Positions 24,087 through 32,985 are shown, numbered from the stretch's first letter. The stretch is DNA of 33,128 nt from Paenibacillus ginsengihumi DSM 21568 (GCF_000380965.1 NZ_KB905604.1:1-33128), one strand, 5' to 3'. A program made the numbers and translations. Notes: generated by a model not told the origin, from the letters alone.

Positions 24087-26871
24087 CTTCCCCCTTTACG
24101 GTATAATCCAGCCCGAAATCGGGATGGTAGGTTAAACGGTAGTTGCCGAATTCCGCCTGCAAATGTTCGTCCAGAATCAGAAACAGTTCGCCGCGCAACC
24201 ATGACGATTGCTGCCATGCTCCCAGCAGTTGCCTGTTCGACTGTCTCAGACGTTCAATGTTGGCATCCAATTCCTTGGGCTTTCCGCATACAGCGGCGGG
24301 CAGCCGTACACTGCATTGAGCAAGCTTGCGAGCTATCTCCTCGGACGGTTCACGATGCCGGTCCAGCTCCGCCCCATTTTCGATCCAGGGCAGGAAAGCG
24401 ACACCGCCGGAGGCCGTCCATTGGATCAGCAGCACTTCGATGGAGTCCTCAGTATCGCGCACCGCAGCCTCGCCTTTTTGGTCCGACACATCGGTGTTCA
24501 GCCATCCGATCATATTCTCCATGCCCATGGGGGCACACATACGAAACGCGTCTGCCTTGTTTCTCTTTTTTTCCAGCAGCAGGCGGTACTCGGACTCCGC
24601 TTGCCGGCAAGCTTCCGTATCCGGCAGGAGAGAGCAGCGCAGATCGTACACGTCCTGCACAAGATGGGGAATGTCTTCCGGCAGCGTCACGCGCTGGGGG
24701 AGACGAGCCTTCGTCCGCATCAGTAAATATTTACTGTATATCTCGGCGCTGGCGCTGTCCAACTCGTCTTGGCCCGCTCCTGTGACGAAACATAGAGGCT
24801 GTCGCAGCCGCGGCGGCCGCGGCCGGTCATGCCGATGCAGCCGTCCGATGCGCTGCAGCAGCAAATCGATCGGGCAAAGATCCGTGATCAGCACATCGAA
24901 ATCGATATCGAGCGATTGTTCCAGCACCTGCGTCCCCACAACGATGCGCAAGGAAGGTCTGGTTCGACCGAAGCCTGGCTTCCCCAACTCTTGCCTCAAT
25001 TGTTCTTCTTTCGCAATGCGATCCGGCGTCAAAAATCGCGAATGCACCAAGTGTACCGCGTCATCGCCGAACCTCGTCTTGAATGTGCGCGCCAGTTTCT
25101 GCGCCCGGCGAACCGTGTTCACAATCACCCCGGCACAGCCGCCGTCAGCCAACCATTCCGATAATTTATCGGCAATCGCGTCATCGTCCAGCCGCACGAT
25201 CTCGACCTGTTTCCGCGATTCGCCCGACGGTACCAATGCCTGCCTGACTTCTCCGCCGTCCGTGTAGGTGATCAGCGGATAGGCACGGCGGACCACCCAC
25301 TCCGGTGTTTCGGTCCGGGAGGACGGATCGGGCTGGTCATCGCTTGTTTTTTCCTCGAATGGATTCCAAACTTTTCGCTGTCCTGCCGCCTGAAGCTTCT
25401 TGCCGCAATACGCTTCGACCACCATCTTCCGCTTCTCCGCCGGCAGCGTCGCCGACAGCACAACGACGGGAACGCCATATGCCCCCAACCAATTCAATGC
25501 CCGTTCCAGGTAACAATTCATATGAGCATCGAACGCATGACACTCGTCGATGATGACGACCTTGTTCGCCAAGCCCAAATGGCGAAGCATCACATGCTTC
25601 TGCTTCAATGCCGCCATCAGCAGTTGATCGATCGTGCCGACGACAAAATCATCCAGCATGGCCCGTTTGCGTCCGGTAAACCACTCGTGGACATATACGC
25701 CGGCCTCCTCATCCTCAGCGATGTTCCACCCGTTGGCGAGGTTTTGAAACATTCGATTAAACTGCGCCTTGCCGTGCATCAGCCGGATGGACTGCGCTTT
25801 CTCCGTCTCCAGCCGCGACACCCATTCCTTAACCCTGGGAAATATTCCGTCCGATGTCGCTTGCGTCGGCAGGGCAAAAAACACTCCTCTGCGGTTCGTC
25901 ATGTCCATCAAAATCTCGGCGGCGACGAGCGCGGCTTCCGTTTTCCCCGCCCCCATCGGCGCTTCAATCACCATGATCCCGGGAGCACCGACTTGTTCCA
26001 GCACTTGTCTGACGGCGTCCTGAACCGGATACGGCGACCGGATGCCGAATCGCAATTCATAAAGGTCTGCATGCTTCCAACGGTGGCCTGCCTCAAATGG
26101 AATGAACCCCAGCTGCTTCCACGCCATAGCCGCTCTCTTCCGCGAATCCGGCATCGAAGTATCGCCCAACCGCATATAGGGAAAAAGGCTCGGATCACTG
26201 GCGATCCAGTCCGCAACAATCAGCAAGCCGCTGAACAACACCTGCGCGGCGGCGTCCAATTCGGGCAGCTCTGCCGCCGTGCTATATCCCGCCAGCGCCA
26301 AAGCATGCTCGATCAATTCATGCTGCACTTCATGCCACGCTGCCTCATTGCCCATGTCATAATTTTCCTGATATATCTCGAAATTGTTCAGCAGCAGGTT
26401 CACATCCGGCGGCTTGCCGTGGTGTGCACCGAGAACGACGGCTGTACTGACAGGACATCCGGCATTGTGCAGCAATACTTGTGATGCCAACGCATGCGGC
26501 GTCTTCTCGCGATACATAAAGCGGCTTTGGCGTTCCAGCGGCAGTCCCGAACGGATGATCTGATCAAAAACCGGTTCATCCAATTCCCGGTTCCCGCACT
26601 CCATAGAGGCAAAAGCGGGCGAGGCTTTGCCGAGATCGTGCACCGCAGCCAAAAACACCAGCAGTCTTTCCGCATCTTCTTCCGTTCCGCTGGCTATTCC
26701 TGACGCCAATCTCCGTTTCACTCCGGCGGGCACCCATCGAGCCCATAATAGCCGCGCCGCTTCCGCGGTATCCGACAAATGGACAGGCAATGGCAGCCAC
26801 AAAAGGTCGCCACTGCGCGATTTTTTCGCCCACAGGCTTCGCGCTTTGCTTGAAAACAATGATTTATTCAC
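24052..26871 (-). CDS. cas3: Cas3 nuclease-helicase (type I-E)
   Basis: A 939-residue protein recruited by target-bound Cascade to unwind and shred DNA. The N-terminal HD nuclease shows a metal-binding H (PVHLSDTAEAAR, near 31), the H-D pair in VFLAAVHDLGKASPAF (near 78), H in TPHALASQVLLH and HH in LGAHHGKPPD. The SF2 helicase follows: Walker A EAPMGAGKTEAA (about 305), DECH box VVIIDECHAFD (about 443), motif III VLSATLP (about 473) and motif VI QRIGRLHRH (about 670). A C-terminal domain of about 200 residues completes it. GTG at 26871 is chosen since AGGGG lies seven bases upstream; TTG 26877 is in frame. First gene of the cas operon, with a 5' leader of about 200 nt. Confidence 0.97.
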   Translation of the reverse strand: MNKSLFSSKARSLWAKKSRSGDLLWLPLPVHLSDTAEAARLLWARWVPAGVKRRLASGIASGTEEDAERLLVFLAAVHDLGKASPAFASMECGNRELDEPVFDQIIRSGLPLERQSRFMYREKTPHALASQVLLHNAGCPVSTAVVLGAHHGKPPDVNLLLNNFEIYQENYDMGNEAAWHEVQHELIEHALALAGYSTAAELPELDAAAQVLFSGLLIVADWIASDPSLFPYMRLGDTSMPDSRKRAAMAWKQLGFIPFEAGHRWKHADLYELRFGIRSPYPVQDAVRQVLEQVGAPGIMVIEAPMGAGKTEAALVAAEILMDMTNRRGVFFALPTQATSDGIFPRVKEWVSRLETEKAQSIRLMHGKAQFNRMFQNLANGWNIAEDEEAGVYVHEWFTGRKRAMLDDFVVGTIDQLLMAALKQKHVMLRHLGLANKVVIIDECHAFDAHMNCYLERALNWLGAYGVPVVVLSATLPAEKRKMVVEAYCGKKLQAAGQRKVWNPFEEKTSDDQPDPSSRTETPEWVVRRAYPLITYTDGGEVRQALVPSGESRKQVEIVRLDDDAIADKLSEWLADGGCAGVIVNTVRRAQKLARTFKTRFGDDAVHLVHSRFLTPDRIAKEEQLRQELGKPGFGRTRPSLRIVVGTQVLEQSLDIDFDVLITDLCPIDLLLQRIGRLHRHDRPRPPRLRQPLCFVTGAGQDELDSASAEIYSKYLLMRTKARLPQRVTLPEDIPHLVQDVYDLRCSLLPDTEACRQAESEYRLLLEKKRNKADAFRMCAPMGMENMIGWLNTDVSDQKGEAAVRDTEDSIEVLLIQWTASGGVAFLPWIENGAELDRHREPSEEIARKLAQCSVRLPAAVCGKPKELDANIERLRQSNRQLLGAWQQSSWLRGELFLILDEHLQAEFGNYRLTYHPDFGLDYTVKGEVVESDNGEGGV

Positions 26872-27021
26872 GATCAATCCCCTGCTTTCCCTATGATCGC
26901 CGGCTTATTCGGCGCTTTTTCGCCCGGCGGCGTCGCCAGGCTCTCGGCTTCGTTGAACAGGTTCTGCTCGAGTTGATCTGGATTCAGAGACGGTCGCATT
27001 CCATATTATCGCATACCATTT

Positions 27022-27037
27022 TGACAACTGCTTGTCA
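27022..27037. promoter_or_regulatory. Inverted repeat between the cas promoter and cas3
   Basis: TGACAA-CTGC-TTGTCA is a perfect 6+6 inverted repeat about 40 bp downstream of the predicted cas transcription start and 150 bp before cas3. The place suits a repressor site or a weak RNA hairpin in the untranslated leader. No cognate regulator is identified. Confidence 0.4.
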
Positions 27038-27085
27038 GGAATGGACGTTCGTGTTGCGGTTTTGGGATATCCACCATTTATTTCT

Positions 27086-27113
27086 ATTATATCAATATTT
27101 GAGAATATAGCAA
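27086..27113 (-). promoter_or_regulatory. Promoter of the cas operon
   Basis: On the minus strand -35 TTGCTA (27113-27108), a 16-bp spacer and a perfect -10 TATAAT (27091-27086) with the extended -10 TG one base before it (TGATATAAT). Transcription would start near 27079, giving about 208 nt of untranslated RNA before cas3. All eight cas genes follow without a gap larger than 13 bp. Confidence 0.7.
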
Positions 27114-27125
27114 TATTTATTTATA

Positions 27126-27159
27126 AGAAAATAAAAACTAATATTAGTTTTTATTTTCT
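27126..27159. repeat. Perfect 34-bp AT-rich palindrome
   Basis: Two 17-base arms (AGAAAATAAAAACTAAT and its exact complement) meet without a spacer at 27142/27143. Only C and G near the ends and centre break the A/T run. It stands 13 bp upstream of the -35 of the cas promoter and 10 bp from the nearest decayed CRISPR repeat. It could be a hairpin terminator shielding the cas promoter, a protein site such as for H-NS-like or Rok-like silencers, or a relic of insertion. Confidence 0.9.
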
Positions 27160-27168
27160 CGAGATATT

Positions 27169-27321
27169 TATCTCCACCTACATGCGGGGAACACATACTA
27201 AAAGAAAATCCCTACTTCGTGTGAGTAGGGATTTTCGCCCCCGCATATGCGGGGAGCATGGATATACCCTTAATCAGAAACTGGAACCTAATCGGATCAC
27301 CCCTGCCATTGCAGGGAACAC
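27169..27321 (-). CRISPR. Remnant of a second type I-E array, three decayed repeats
   Basis: Three diverged copies of the main repeat lie upstream of cas3 in the same orientation: 27169-27196 (ends CATGCGGGGAACACAT), 27232-27259 (CGCCCCCGCATATGCGGGGAGCAT) and 27294-27321 (GGATCACCCCTGCCATTGCAGGGAACA). The third retains the exact GGATCACCCC start and changes both arms of the hairpin (CCCTGC/GCAGGG), so base pairing is kept. Intervals between repeats are 35 and 34 bp. The sequence after the first copy, ACTAAAAGAAAATCCC, matches the leader end of the main array. This looks like an old array that lost function. Confidence 0.8.
27205..27235. terminator. Perfect 12-bp hairpin between decayed repeats
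   Basis: AAAATCCCTACT, seven-base loop TCGTGTG, AGTAGGGATTTT. Flanking A and T runs at the two bases of the stem make it a plausible bidirectional intrinsic terminator. It lies in the interval between the first two decayed repeats and overlaps the leader-like ACTAAAAGAAAATCCC motif. Together with the AT palindrome it would insulate the cas promoter from transcription entering from the right. Confidence 0.55.
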
Positions 27322-27455
27322 ATCGCAGTTTCAGTATGAGCAATCCTATTATTTCTTCGCATCACTTGGCCTAGTGGCGGCCCGCGAATTCCTCATTGGC
27401 GTTCGAACTCCGCGCTAGCGCTGTCCCTCCCCGGAAACACCGGTCACATGAGGCG

Positions 27456-27666
27456 CAAATCCTGCAAAAAATACAACATTTCTCGTATCCTTCGCACTAG
27501 ATGCGGGGGATTGTTGTAATTCGTGCAACATTTTGGGCGAATTTGGCTTTAAATCTCGGAACACCGCCCGAAATGTTGCACTTTTTGCAACAATGAGCGG
27601 CATATGCGGTTTATCCCCCCGTTTTTGTTGTACAAAATACAACATTTGCTGACTCTCTTGAAAATT
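27456..27666 (+). repeat. Dispersed palindromic element, full copy B
   Basis: A 211-bp element running from CAAATCCTGCAAAAAA to CTCTCTTGAAAATT, alignable end to end with copy C (32565-32774). It holds four 19-bp palindromes of the form TGTTGYA-N5-TRCAACA at 27460 (left arm decayed), 27512, 27574 and 27626. Between palindromes 1 and 2 a hairpin ATCCTTCGCA-CTAGA-TGCGGGGGAT can form, and between 2 and 3 a stem pairs CATTTTGGGCG with CGCCCGAAATG. It lies in a gene-free stretch between the cas locus and odhB. The flank 27322-27455 shows no gene. Confidence 0.93.
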
Positions 27667-27932
27667 GGGCGGTATCCAATGTGCCGAATTGCAGCAATTC
27701 ATCTGTAAATTCAGTGTATCCATTTCCCAGAACAATTGCAACCACAATGGTACTGCCGCCCATTGCGACACGCCATAACAGTCAGCCCCCCATTCCTTTC
27801 CCAAATACAGCTGCTTCCTGCCTTTTCACAATATCGGAAGCAAGCGGCCCCGTCAAAGCTGCATTCACGAACATTGGATAGACATCTATGACGGGCGCTT
27901 CCTTCGTCGTCGGTCATCGTCCGCGATACTGG
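27667..27932 (-). other. Possible decayed gene remnant
   Basis: Read on the minus strand, 27894-27781 gives an open stretch ending MFVNAALTGPLASDIVKRQE, AAVFGKGMGG, then TGA. Immediately after, still in that phase, comes VAMGGSTIVVAIVLGNGYTE and FTDELLQFGTLDTAQFSRE. The composition looks protein-like, but there is no start, no ribosome binding site and no family I recognise. It could be a fragment of a membrane or enzyme gene interrupted by a stop, or chance. Confidence 0.3.
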
Positions 27933-27961
27933 AAAATTCGCCGAAGGGCTTCGGCGAATTT
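27933..27961 (-). terminator. Rho-independent terminator of odhAB
   Basis: On the minus strand a 13-base stem AAATTCGCCGAAG pairs with CTTCGGCGAATTT around a tight CC/CCC loop and runs into TTTTCC. It begins eight bases after the odhB stop codon. Confidence 0.85.
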
Positions 27962-27968
27962 ATCCCTG

Positions 27969-29402
27969 CTATCCCTCAAGCAGCAGCGTCTCCGGATCTT
28001 CCAGCAGCTCCTTGACGGTGACGAGAAAACGCACGGCCTCGCTGCCGTCCACTATCCGGTGGTCATAGGAAAGCGCAATGTACATCATCGGGCGATTTTC
28101 CATCTTCTCCTCGTCGATGGCGATCGGCCGCCACTGGATCTTGTGCATGCCGAGGATGCCGACCTGCGGGGCGTTCAAAATCGGCGTCGACATGAGCGAT
28201 CCGAACACGCCTCCGTTCGTAATCGTAAACGTCCCGCCTTGCAAATCGGCAAGCGCGAGCGAGTTCGAACGCGCCTTGGCCGCCAGCTCCGCGATCCGCT
28301 TCTCGATCTCGGCGAAGCTGAGCCGGTCGGCGTCGCGGACGACCGGCACGACGAGCCCTTCTTTGGCCGCCACTGCGATGCCGATATCGTAATATTTCTT
28401 GACCAGGATCGTCTCGCCGTCGATCTCCGCGTTCAGAAGCGGATACGCCTTCAGCGCCCCCACGACCGCCTTCGTGAAAAACGACATGAAACCGAGCCCT
28501 ACGTCGTGCTTCTCCTGGAACGACTGCTTGCGGCGCTTGCGGATGTCGAGGATAGCCGACATATCGACCTCGTTGAACGTCGTCAGCATCGCCGCCGTCT
28601 GCTGCGCTTCGACGAGTCGGCTGGCAATCGTCAGCCGGCGGCGCGACATGCGGATGCGCTCGGTCGGCTTGGCGGCGGCCGGGTCGCCTTCTCCCGCGCC
28701 TGCCGGCGAGACTTGCGATGGCGCGGACGGCGCTCCCGCTGGCGACATTTGGGATGGCGCGGACGGCGCTCCTGCCGGCGGGGCCTGCGGCGGCGCGGAC
28801 GGCACCCCTGCCGGCGACATTTGCGGCGGCGCGACATGCGCCGCTATCGGCGTCAGCGATACGCCTCCTGCGGAGGCGACATCGCTGACGCCGATTCGCC
28901 CGGCCGGGTCAGCCGGCTCCACCTGCCGCAGGTCGATGCCGCGCTCCCGCGCCAGCTTGCGCGCCGCCGGCGTCGCCACCGCCGGCAAGCCGCCCCGGGC
29001 GGCGGCCGCTCCCGGCGCGCTCGGCGCATGCGCGGCAGCCGGCGCCGTACCAGCCGCCGGCCGCTCCGCCCATACAGCCGCCGATCCGGCCTGCGCGCCT
29101 CGCGCCTCCGCTGCGGCTTCCGGCGCGGGCGCAGCTGCCGCTTGCGCTGTCGTCGTCTGAGCGGCCGCACCTTCGCGGATCGTGCCAATTACCTCGCCGA
29201 CCTGCACCGTATCGCCTTCGGCTTTGCGAATCTCGGCGACGACGCCGGCAATGTCCGCGTTCAGCTCCAGATTCACCTTGTCCGTCTCCAGCTCAGCGAG
29301 CAGATCGCCCTGGCCAACCGCGTCGCCCACCTTGACGACCCATTTTGCAATCGTGCCTTCGGTTATCGATTCGCCCATTTCGGGCACCCTGATATCGGCC
29401 AT
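27969..29402 (-). CDS. odhB: 2-oxoglutarate dehydrogenase E2, dihydrolipoyl succinyltransferase
   Basis: A 477-residue E2 core of the 2-oxoglutarate dehydrogenase complex in the TCA cycle; it moves the succinyl group from E1-bound thiamine to CoA. The lipoyl domain (1-75) carries K42 in [10 protein letters not shown]; the E3/E1-binding domain is at about 145-180 ([27 protein letters not shown]); the acyltransferase domain begins near 245 ([19 protein letters not shown]) and ends with the active site [16 protein letters not shown]. The linkers are rich in Ala/Pro/Gly/Ser and include four 12-residue repeats, making the protein longer than the usual 400-420. ATG 29402 has a perfect AAGGAGGTG nine bases upstream. 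It lies 49 bp after odhA in one operon. Confidence 0.96.
   Translation of the reverse strand: MADIRVPEMGESITEGTIAKWVVKVGDAVGQGDLLAELETDKVNLELNADIAGVVAEIRKAEGDTVQVGEVIGTIREGAAAQTTTAQAAAAPAPEAAAEARGAQAGSAAVWAERPAAGTAPAAAHAPSAPGAAAARGGLPAVATPAARKLARERGIDLRQVEPADPAGRIGVSDVASAGGVSLTPIAAHVAPPQMSPAGVPSAPPQAPPAGAPSAPSQMSPAGAPSAPSQVSPAGAGEGDPAAAKPTERIRMSRRRLTIASRLVEAQQTAAMLTTFNEVDMSAILDIRKRRKQSFQEKHDVGLGFMSFFTKAVVGALKAYPLLNAEIDGETILVKKYYDIGIAVAAKEGLVVPVVRDADRLSFAEIEKRIAELAAKARSNSLALADLQGGTFTITNGGVFGSLMSTPILNAPQVGILGMHKIQWRPIAIDEEKMENRPMMYIALSYDHRIVDGSEAVRFLVTVKELLEDPETLLLEG
28699..28842 (-). repeat. 36-bp coding tandem repeat in the odhB linker
   Basis: Four units (28699, 28735, 28771, 28807), each 36 bp, encode 12-residue repeats such as [12 protein letters not shown]. 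They lengthen the flexible linker between the binding domain and the catalytic core. The first two units are nearly identical and the last has decayed. Confidence 0.9.
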
Positions 29403-29451
29403 AATGAACCGCACCTCCTTATCGATCTCGCGCTTTTTTTGGCACCGTCCG

Positions 29452-32307
29452 TCATTCAGTTTTCCCCTGCGCCAACGCCTGCTCCAGCAGCAGCTTCTGC
29501 TCGCGGGCGTGAACGTTCTGATACCCGCTCGCCGTGCTGGCCCGCTCGGGCCGCCCCGCGTACAGCACCTCCGCCCTCTCGGGAGCGAGATGCCGCAGAT
29601 AAGGCTGGACGAAGCTCCATGCTCCCATGTTGCGGGGCTCCTCCTGCAGCCACATAAGCTCACGCACATTGCCGTAGCGCCGAACGACCGCCGCCAGCTC
29701 GTCTTCCGGGAACGGATAGAGCCGCTCCACGCGCACGACATGCAGCCAGTCAAACCGTTCCGCTCCTTCGGCCTCCATCGCTTCTTCGAGGTCGATGGCG
29801 ACTTTGCCGCTGCACATTAACAGGCGCGTCACCCGCTCCGGTCTGCCGCCGGGGCCGGACGGCTCCAGAATCGGCATGAACTTCCCTTCGGCGAATTCGG
29901 AAGCCGGGGAAGCGACGCGCGGGTGGCGGATGAGGCTTTTGGGCGCCATGACGATCAGCGGCCTTGCCTCGTCCGACTCGGACAGCGCCGCCTGCCGGCG
30001 CAGCAGATGGAAATATTGCGCAGCCCGCGTCAGGTTGACGACCGTCCAGTTATTTTCCCCTGACAGCTGCAAAAACCGTTCCAGCCGCGCGCTCGAATGC
30101 TCCGGCCCCTGGCCTTCGTAGCCGTGCGGCAGCAGCAGCGTCAGGCTCGACTTCTGGCGCCACTTGCTGCGGCCGGCGGAGAGAAACTGGTCGATGATCA
30201 CTTGCGCGGCATTGGCGAAGTCGCCATACTGCGCTTCCCAGATGGTCAGCGTCTCCGGCGCGTACACATTATATCCGTACTCGAAGCCGAGGACGGCCCC
30301 CTCCGATAGCGGGCTATTGTGAATGGCGAACGACGCTTTCGCTTGCGGCAGCGCGTGCAGCGGGCAAAATGTCTCCCCGGTCGCCGCGTCGTGCAGAATG
30401 AGGTGGCGATGCGCGAACGTGCCCCGTTGCGTATCCTGGCCGCTGATGCGGATCGGCTTGCCGTCCTCCAGGATGGTGGCGAACGCCAGCGTCTCGGCCA
30501 GCGCCCAATCGGCCTTGCCCCCCTCGTCCAGCGCTCCTGCCCGCCGTTCCAGAATGCGCTGCAGCTTCGGCAGCATATGGAAGCCTTCCGGCCGCTTCAG
30601 CAGCGCCGCGTTGATGGCGCGCAGCCGAACGAGAGGCACCGCCGTAACCGGCTCGGGCGGAGCGCTCTTGGCCGGCATGGAGGCAGCGCCCTGCGCTCCG
30701 CCGGCTTTCGCCTGTTCACCGCGGCGCATTTCCTCATAGGCTACCTGAAGCTTCACCAGCGCCTCGCGCTTCATTCGTTCCGCGTCCTGCTCGCTGACGA
30801 CGCCTTCCCGGATCAACTGCCGGGCATACAGCTCGCTGACCGGCGGATGATTGCGCAGCTTGCCGTACATGATCGGCTGCGTCGTCTCCGGGTCGTCCGA
30901 TTCGTTGTGCCCGTAGCGGCGGTAGCCGACCAGATCGATCAGGAAATCTTTGCGGAAAAGGGCGCGGTATTCGCAAGCGAGACGAACCGCCCGGACGCAA
31001 GCCTCCGGATCGTCCGCATTCACGTGCACAACCGGGATTTCGTACCCTTTGGCCAGGTCGCTGGCATAATGGGTCGAACGGCCGTCCTGGCTGTCCGTCG
31101 TGAAGCCGAGCCGGTTGTTGACAATGATATGAATCGTGCCGCCGTTGCTGTAGCCTCGCAGACGGTTAAAATTGAGCGTCTCCGCCACGATCCCTTCCCC
31201 GGCGAAAGCGGCGTCGCCGTGAATGAGAACGGCAGCCGCCTGACCATAATCCTGCGCCGGATACCCGGGCCGGCTTCGATTCTCCTGCGCGGCACGCGCA
31301 TATCCTTCGACGATCGGATTAACGAACTCAAGATGGCTCGGGTTGTTCGCCAGCAATACGCGAATCGTGCGGCCTTCTTCCTCCTCTACGCTGCGATCGG
31401 CTCCGAGATGGTATTTGACGTCGCCCGTCCAGCCGTAATTGAGACCGGTCGAGCCTTCCGAGGGCACGAGATCTTTGTTCGGAGCATGATGAAATTCGGA
31501 GAAAATGATTCGGTAAGGCTTGCCGAGCACGTGCGCGAGCACATTCAACCTGCCGCGATGCGCCATGCCGATCAGCAGATGGCTGCCCCCCGCCTTGGCG
31601 ATTCGGTGAACCGTTTCATCCAGCATCGGCACGAGCGCATCCGTCCCTTCGATGGAGAACCGCTTCTGCCCGACGAACGTGCGGTGCAGAAAGGCTTCGA
31701 ACTGCGCCGTTTCGACGAGCCGGTTCAGCAGCATTTTGCGCTCTTCGGCAGGCAGCGGCTCGCCGCCGGACAATTCGCTTTCCACGCGGCGATTCAGCCA
31801 TTCGCGCTCTTTCTCCTCGTGGACGTGGGCGAATTCGTAGGCCGTCGTGCGCGTATAGGCATGCCGCAGCCGCTCGACCGCTTCCTTCGCGTTCGCGATA
31901 TCCCCAGGTGCGTACTCCCATACGAGGCGCGCCGGGACCGCTTCAAGATCGGAGGCGCTCAAGCCGAACGTTGCAGGCTCGAGCAGGCGGGTATCCGCCG
32001 CCGGACTTAAGTCGAGCGGATCGATATCCGCGGCCAGATGCCCGTAGGTCCGTATATTCCATACAAGGCGTACGGCGGCGGCCGCTTTCTCCAGCAATCG
32101 AAGCTCGCCCCCGCCTGGTTGCGCGGCAGCGGTCGCTTCTTGTCCGGCATCGTCCCGGCGGGAAGGCGGAGCTCCCGAGCGGTCGAACAGCTCCCGATAA
32201 CTCGGCTCGACGGCCTCCGGATCGGCCGCATACCGCTCGTACTGCGCTTGAATGTAAGCGAGATTGGGGCCGGTATAAGCGCCCCAAGGATGTTGCATGC
32301 GGTTCAT
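29452..32307 (-). CDS. odhA: 2-oxoglutarate dehydrogenase E1 component
   Basis: A 951-residue thiamine-diphosphate enzyme that decarboxylates 2-oxoglutarate and loads succinyl onto the E2 lipoyl arm. The start is typical of the family ([34 protein letters not shown]). The E1 core shows [20 protein letters not shown], the cofactor-binding GDAAFAGEG...NNRLGFTT (GD followed about 30 residues later by NN), [12 protein letters not shown], and in the transketolase-like half [13 protein letters not shown] and [19 protein letters not shown]. It ends with the family's [14 protein letters not shown] region. ATG 32307 has GGGGAGG ten bases upstream. Length agrees with Bacillus OdhA (about 940). Confidence 0.97.
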   Translation of the reverse strand: MNRMQHPWGAYTGPNLAYIQAQYERYAADPEAVEPSYRELFDRSGAPPSRRDDAGQEATAAAQPGGGELRLLEKAAAAVRLVWNIRTYGHLAADIDPLDLSPAADTRLLEPATFGLSASDLEAVPARLVWEYAPGDIANAKEAVERLRHAYTRTTAYEFAHVHEEKEREWLNRRVESELSGGEPLPAEERKMLLNRLVETAQFEAFLHRTFVGQKRFSIEGTDALVPMLDETVHRIAKAGGSHLLIGMAHRGRLNVLAHVLGKPYRIIFSEFHHAPNKDLVPSEGSTGLNYGWTGDVKYHLGADRSVEEEEGRTIRVLLANNPSHLEFVNPIVEGYARAAQENRSRPGYPAQDYGQAAAVLIHGDAAFAGEGIVAETLNFNRLRGYSNGGTIHIIVNNRLGFTTDSQDGRSTHYASDLAKGYEIPVVHVNADDPEACVRAVRLACEYRALFRKDFLIDLVGYRRYGHNESDDPETTQPIMYGKLRNHPPVSELYARQLIREGVVSEQDAERMKREALVKLQVAYEEMRRGEQAKAGGAQGAASMPAKSAPPEPVTAVPLVRLRAINAALLKRPEGFHMLPKLQRILERRAGALDEGGKADWALAETLAFATILEDGKPIRISGQDTQRGTFAHRHLILHDAATGETFCPLHALPQAKASFAIHNSPLSEGAVLGFEYGYNVYAPETLTIWEAQYGDFANAAQVIIDQFLSAGRSKWRQKSSLTLLLPHGYEGQGPEHSSARLERFLQLSGENNWTVVNLTRAAQYFHLLRRQAALSESDEARPLIVMAPKSLIRHPRVASPASEFAEGKFMPILEPSGPGGRPERVTRLLMCSGKVAIDLEEAMEAEGAERFDWLHVVRVERLYPFPEDELAAVVRRYGNVRELMWLQEEPRNMGAWSFVQPYLRHLAPERAEVLYAGRPERASTASGYQNVHAREQKLLLEQALAQGKTE

Positions 32308-32416
32308 GGCCTCATTTCCTCCCCTGACGCGCAGGGCTGTTTACGGCGCCTGCACATTTCGGATAGATTCAGCTTTAACAATGCCAACCTTTTTACCATT
32401 CCACCCTTACAAGTTC

Positions 32417-32445
32417 AGTATAAGCGAGCAGAATCATATTATTAA
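32417..32445 (-). promoter_or_regulatory. Possible promoter of odhAB
   Basis: On the minus strand -35 TTAATA (32445-32440), 17-bp spacer, -10 TATACT (32422-32417). The -35 is weak (4 of 6). Transcription would start near 32410, about 100 bp before odhA. Confidence 0.45.
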
Positions 32446-32564
32446 TTGCTTATTTTATATAACATCTATCTAATTTTGATATAGGTTGGACAATGGACAA
32501 TGCTCGATTGCCGATCTTGAAAATAGCCCAGGCCCCGCGGCCCCTCCCCAGGCACATAAGACGA

Positions 32565-32774
32565 CAAATCCTGCAAAAAATGCAACATTTTCTGTATCCT
32601 TCGTGCTAGAGGAAGGGTAATGTTGCATTTTGTGCAACAATTTGGGCGAGATTGGCTTCAAACCCGGGAATATGGCCCAAAATGTTGCACTTTCTACAAC
32701 ATTGTGCCGTTAATACGGTTTATCCCCCCTCTTTTGTTGTACAAAATACAACATTTGCGGACTCTCTTGAAAAT
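32565..32774 (+). repeat. Dispersed palindromic element, full copy C
   Basis: A 210-bp copy matching copy B from CAAATCCTGCAAAAAA to CTCTCTTGAAAAT, in the same orientation. Palindromes start at 32569 (left arm decayed), 32621, 32683 and 32735, giving the same 52/62/52-bp spacing. Substitutions relative to copy B often keep pairing: the first inter-palindrome hairpin becomes ATCCTTC...GAAGGGT, and the second stem becomes TTTGGGC...GCCCAAA. It lies upstream of odhA and downstream of the partial gene at the window's right end. Confidence 0.93.
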
Positions 32775-32848
32775 AGCCTGGGGTGTGCAGCCCATTTTCA
32801 TCCGCTAATGGTGCTGCGCAAGCCGCCCAAGCCGTGTTCATTTCAATA

Positions 32849-32930
32849 GCTGCTCCTTTCCTGGACTGTACTTTCATGCGCTGCCCCTTTCCTGGACTGT
32901 ACTTTCATGCGCTGCCCCTTCCTGAGCCGT
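32849..32930. repeat. 31-bp tandem repeat, about 2.5 copies
   Basis: Units starting GCTGCCCCTTTCCTGG at 32849, 32880 and 32911, with period 31. The third unit is cut short after CTTCCTG. Because 31 is not a multiple of three, it is not a coding repeat. It lies in the 3' flank of the partial gene ending at 32986. Confidence 0.85.
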
Positions 32931-32985
32931 TCTTCGCGCTCCCACCGAAGCTTTCGAATCTCTAACGCTGGCGACAAACGCTATT

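Noticed and set aside
27415..27804. Minus-strand frames through copies B and C (ending in NVVFFAGF or NVAFFAGF)
   Set aside because: They encode the palindromic element itself. The frames differ in length and start between copies and lack ribosome binding sites, so the shared peptide reflects DNA conservation.
30319..32010. Plus-strand 563-codon open frame, and a similar 589-codon frame at 27888-29657
   Set aside because: Antisense to odhA and odhB, whose products are unmistakable; no start signals or domains.
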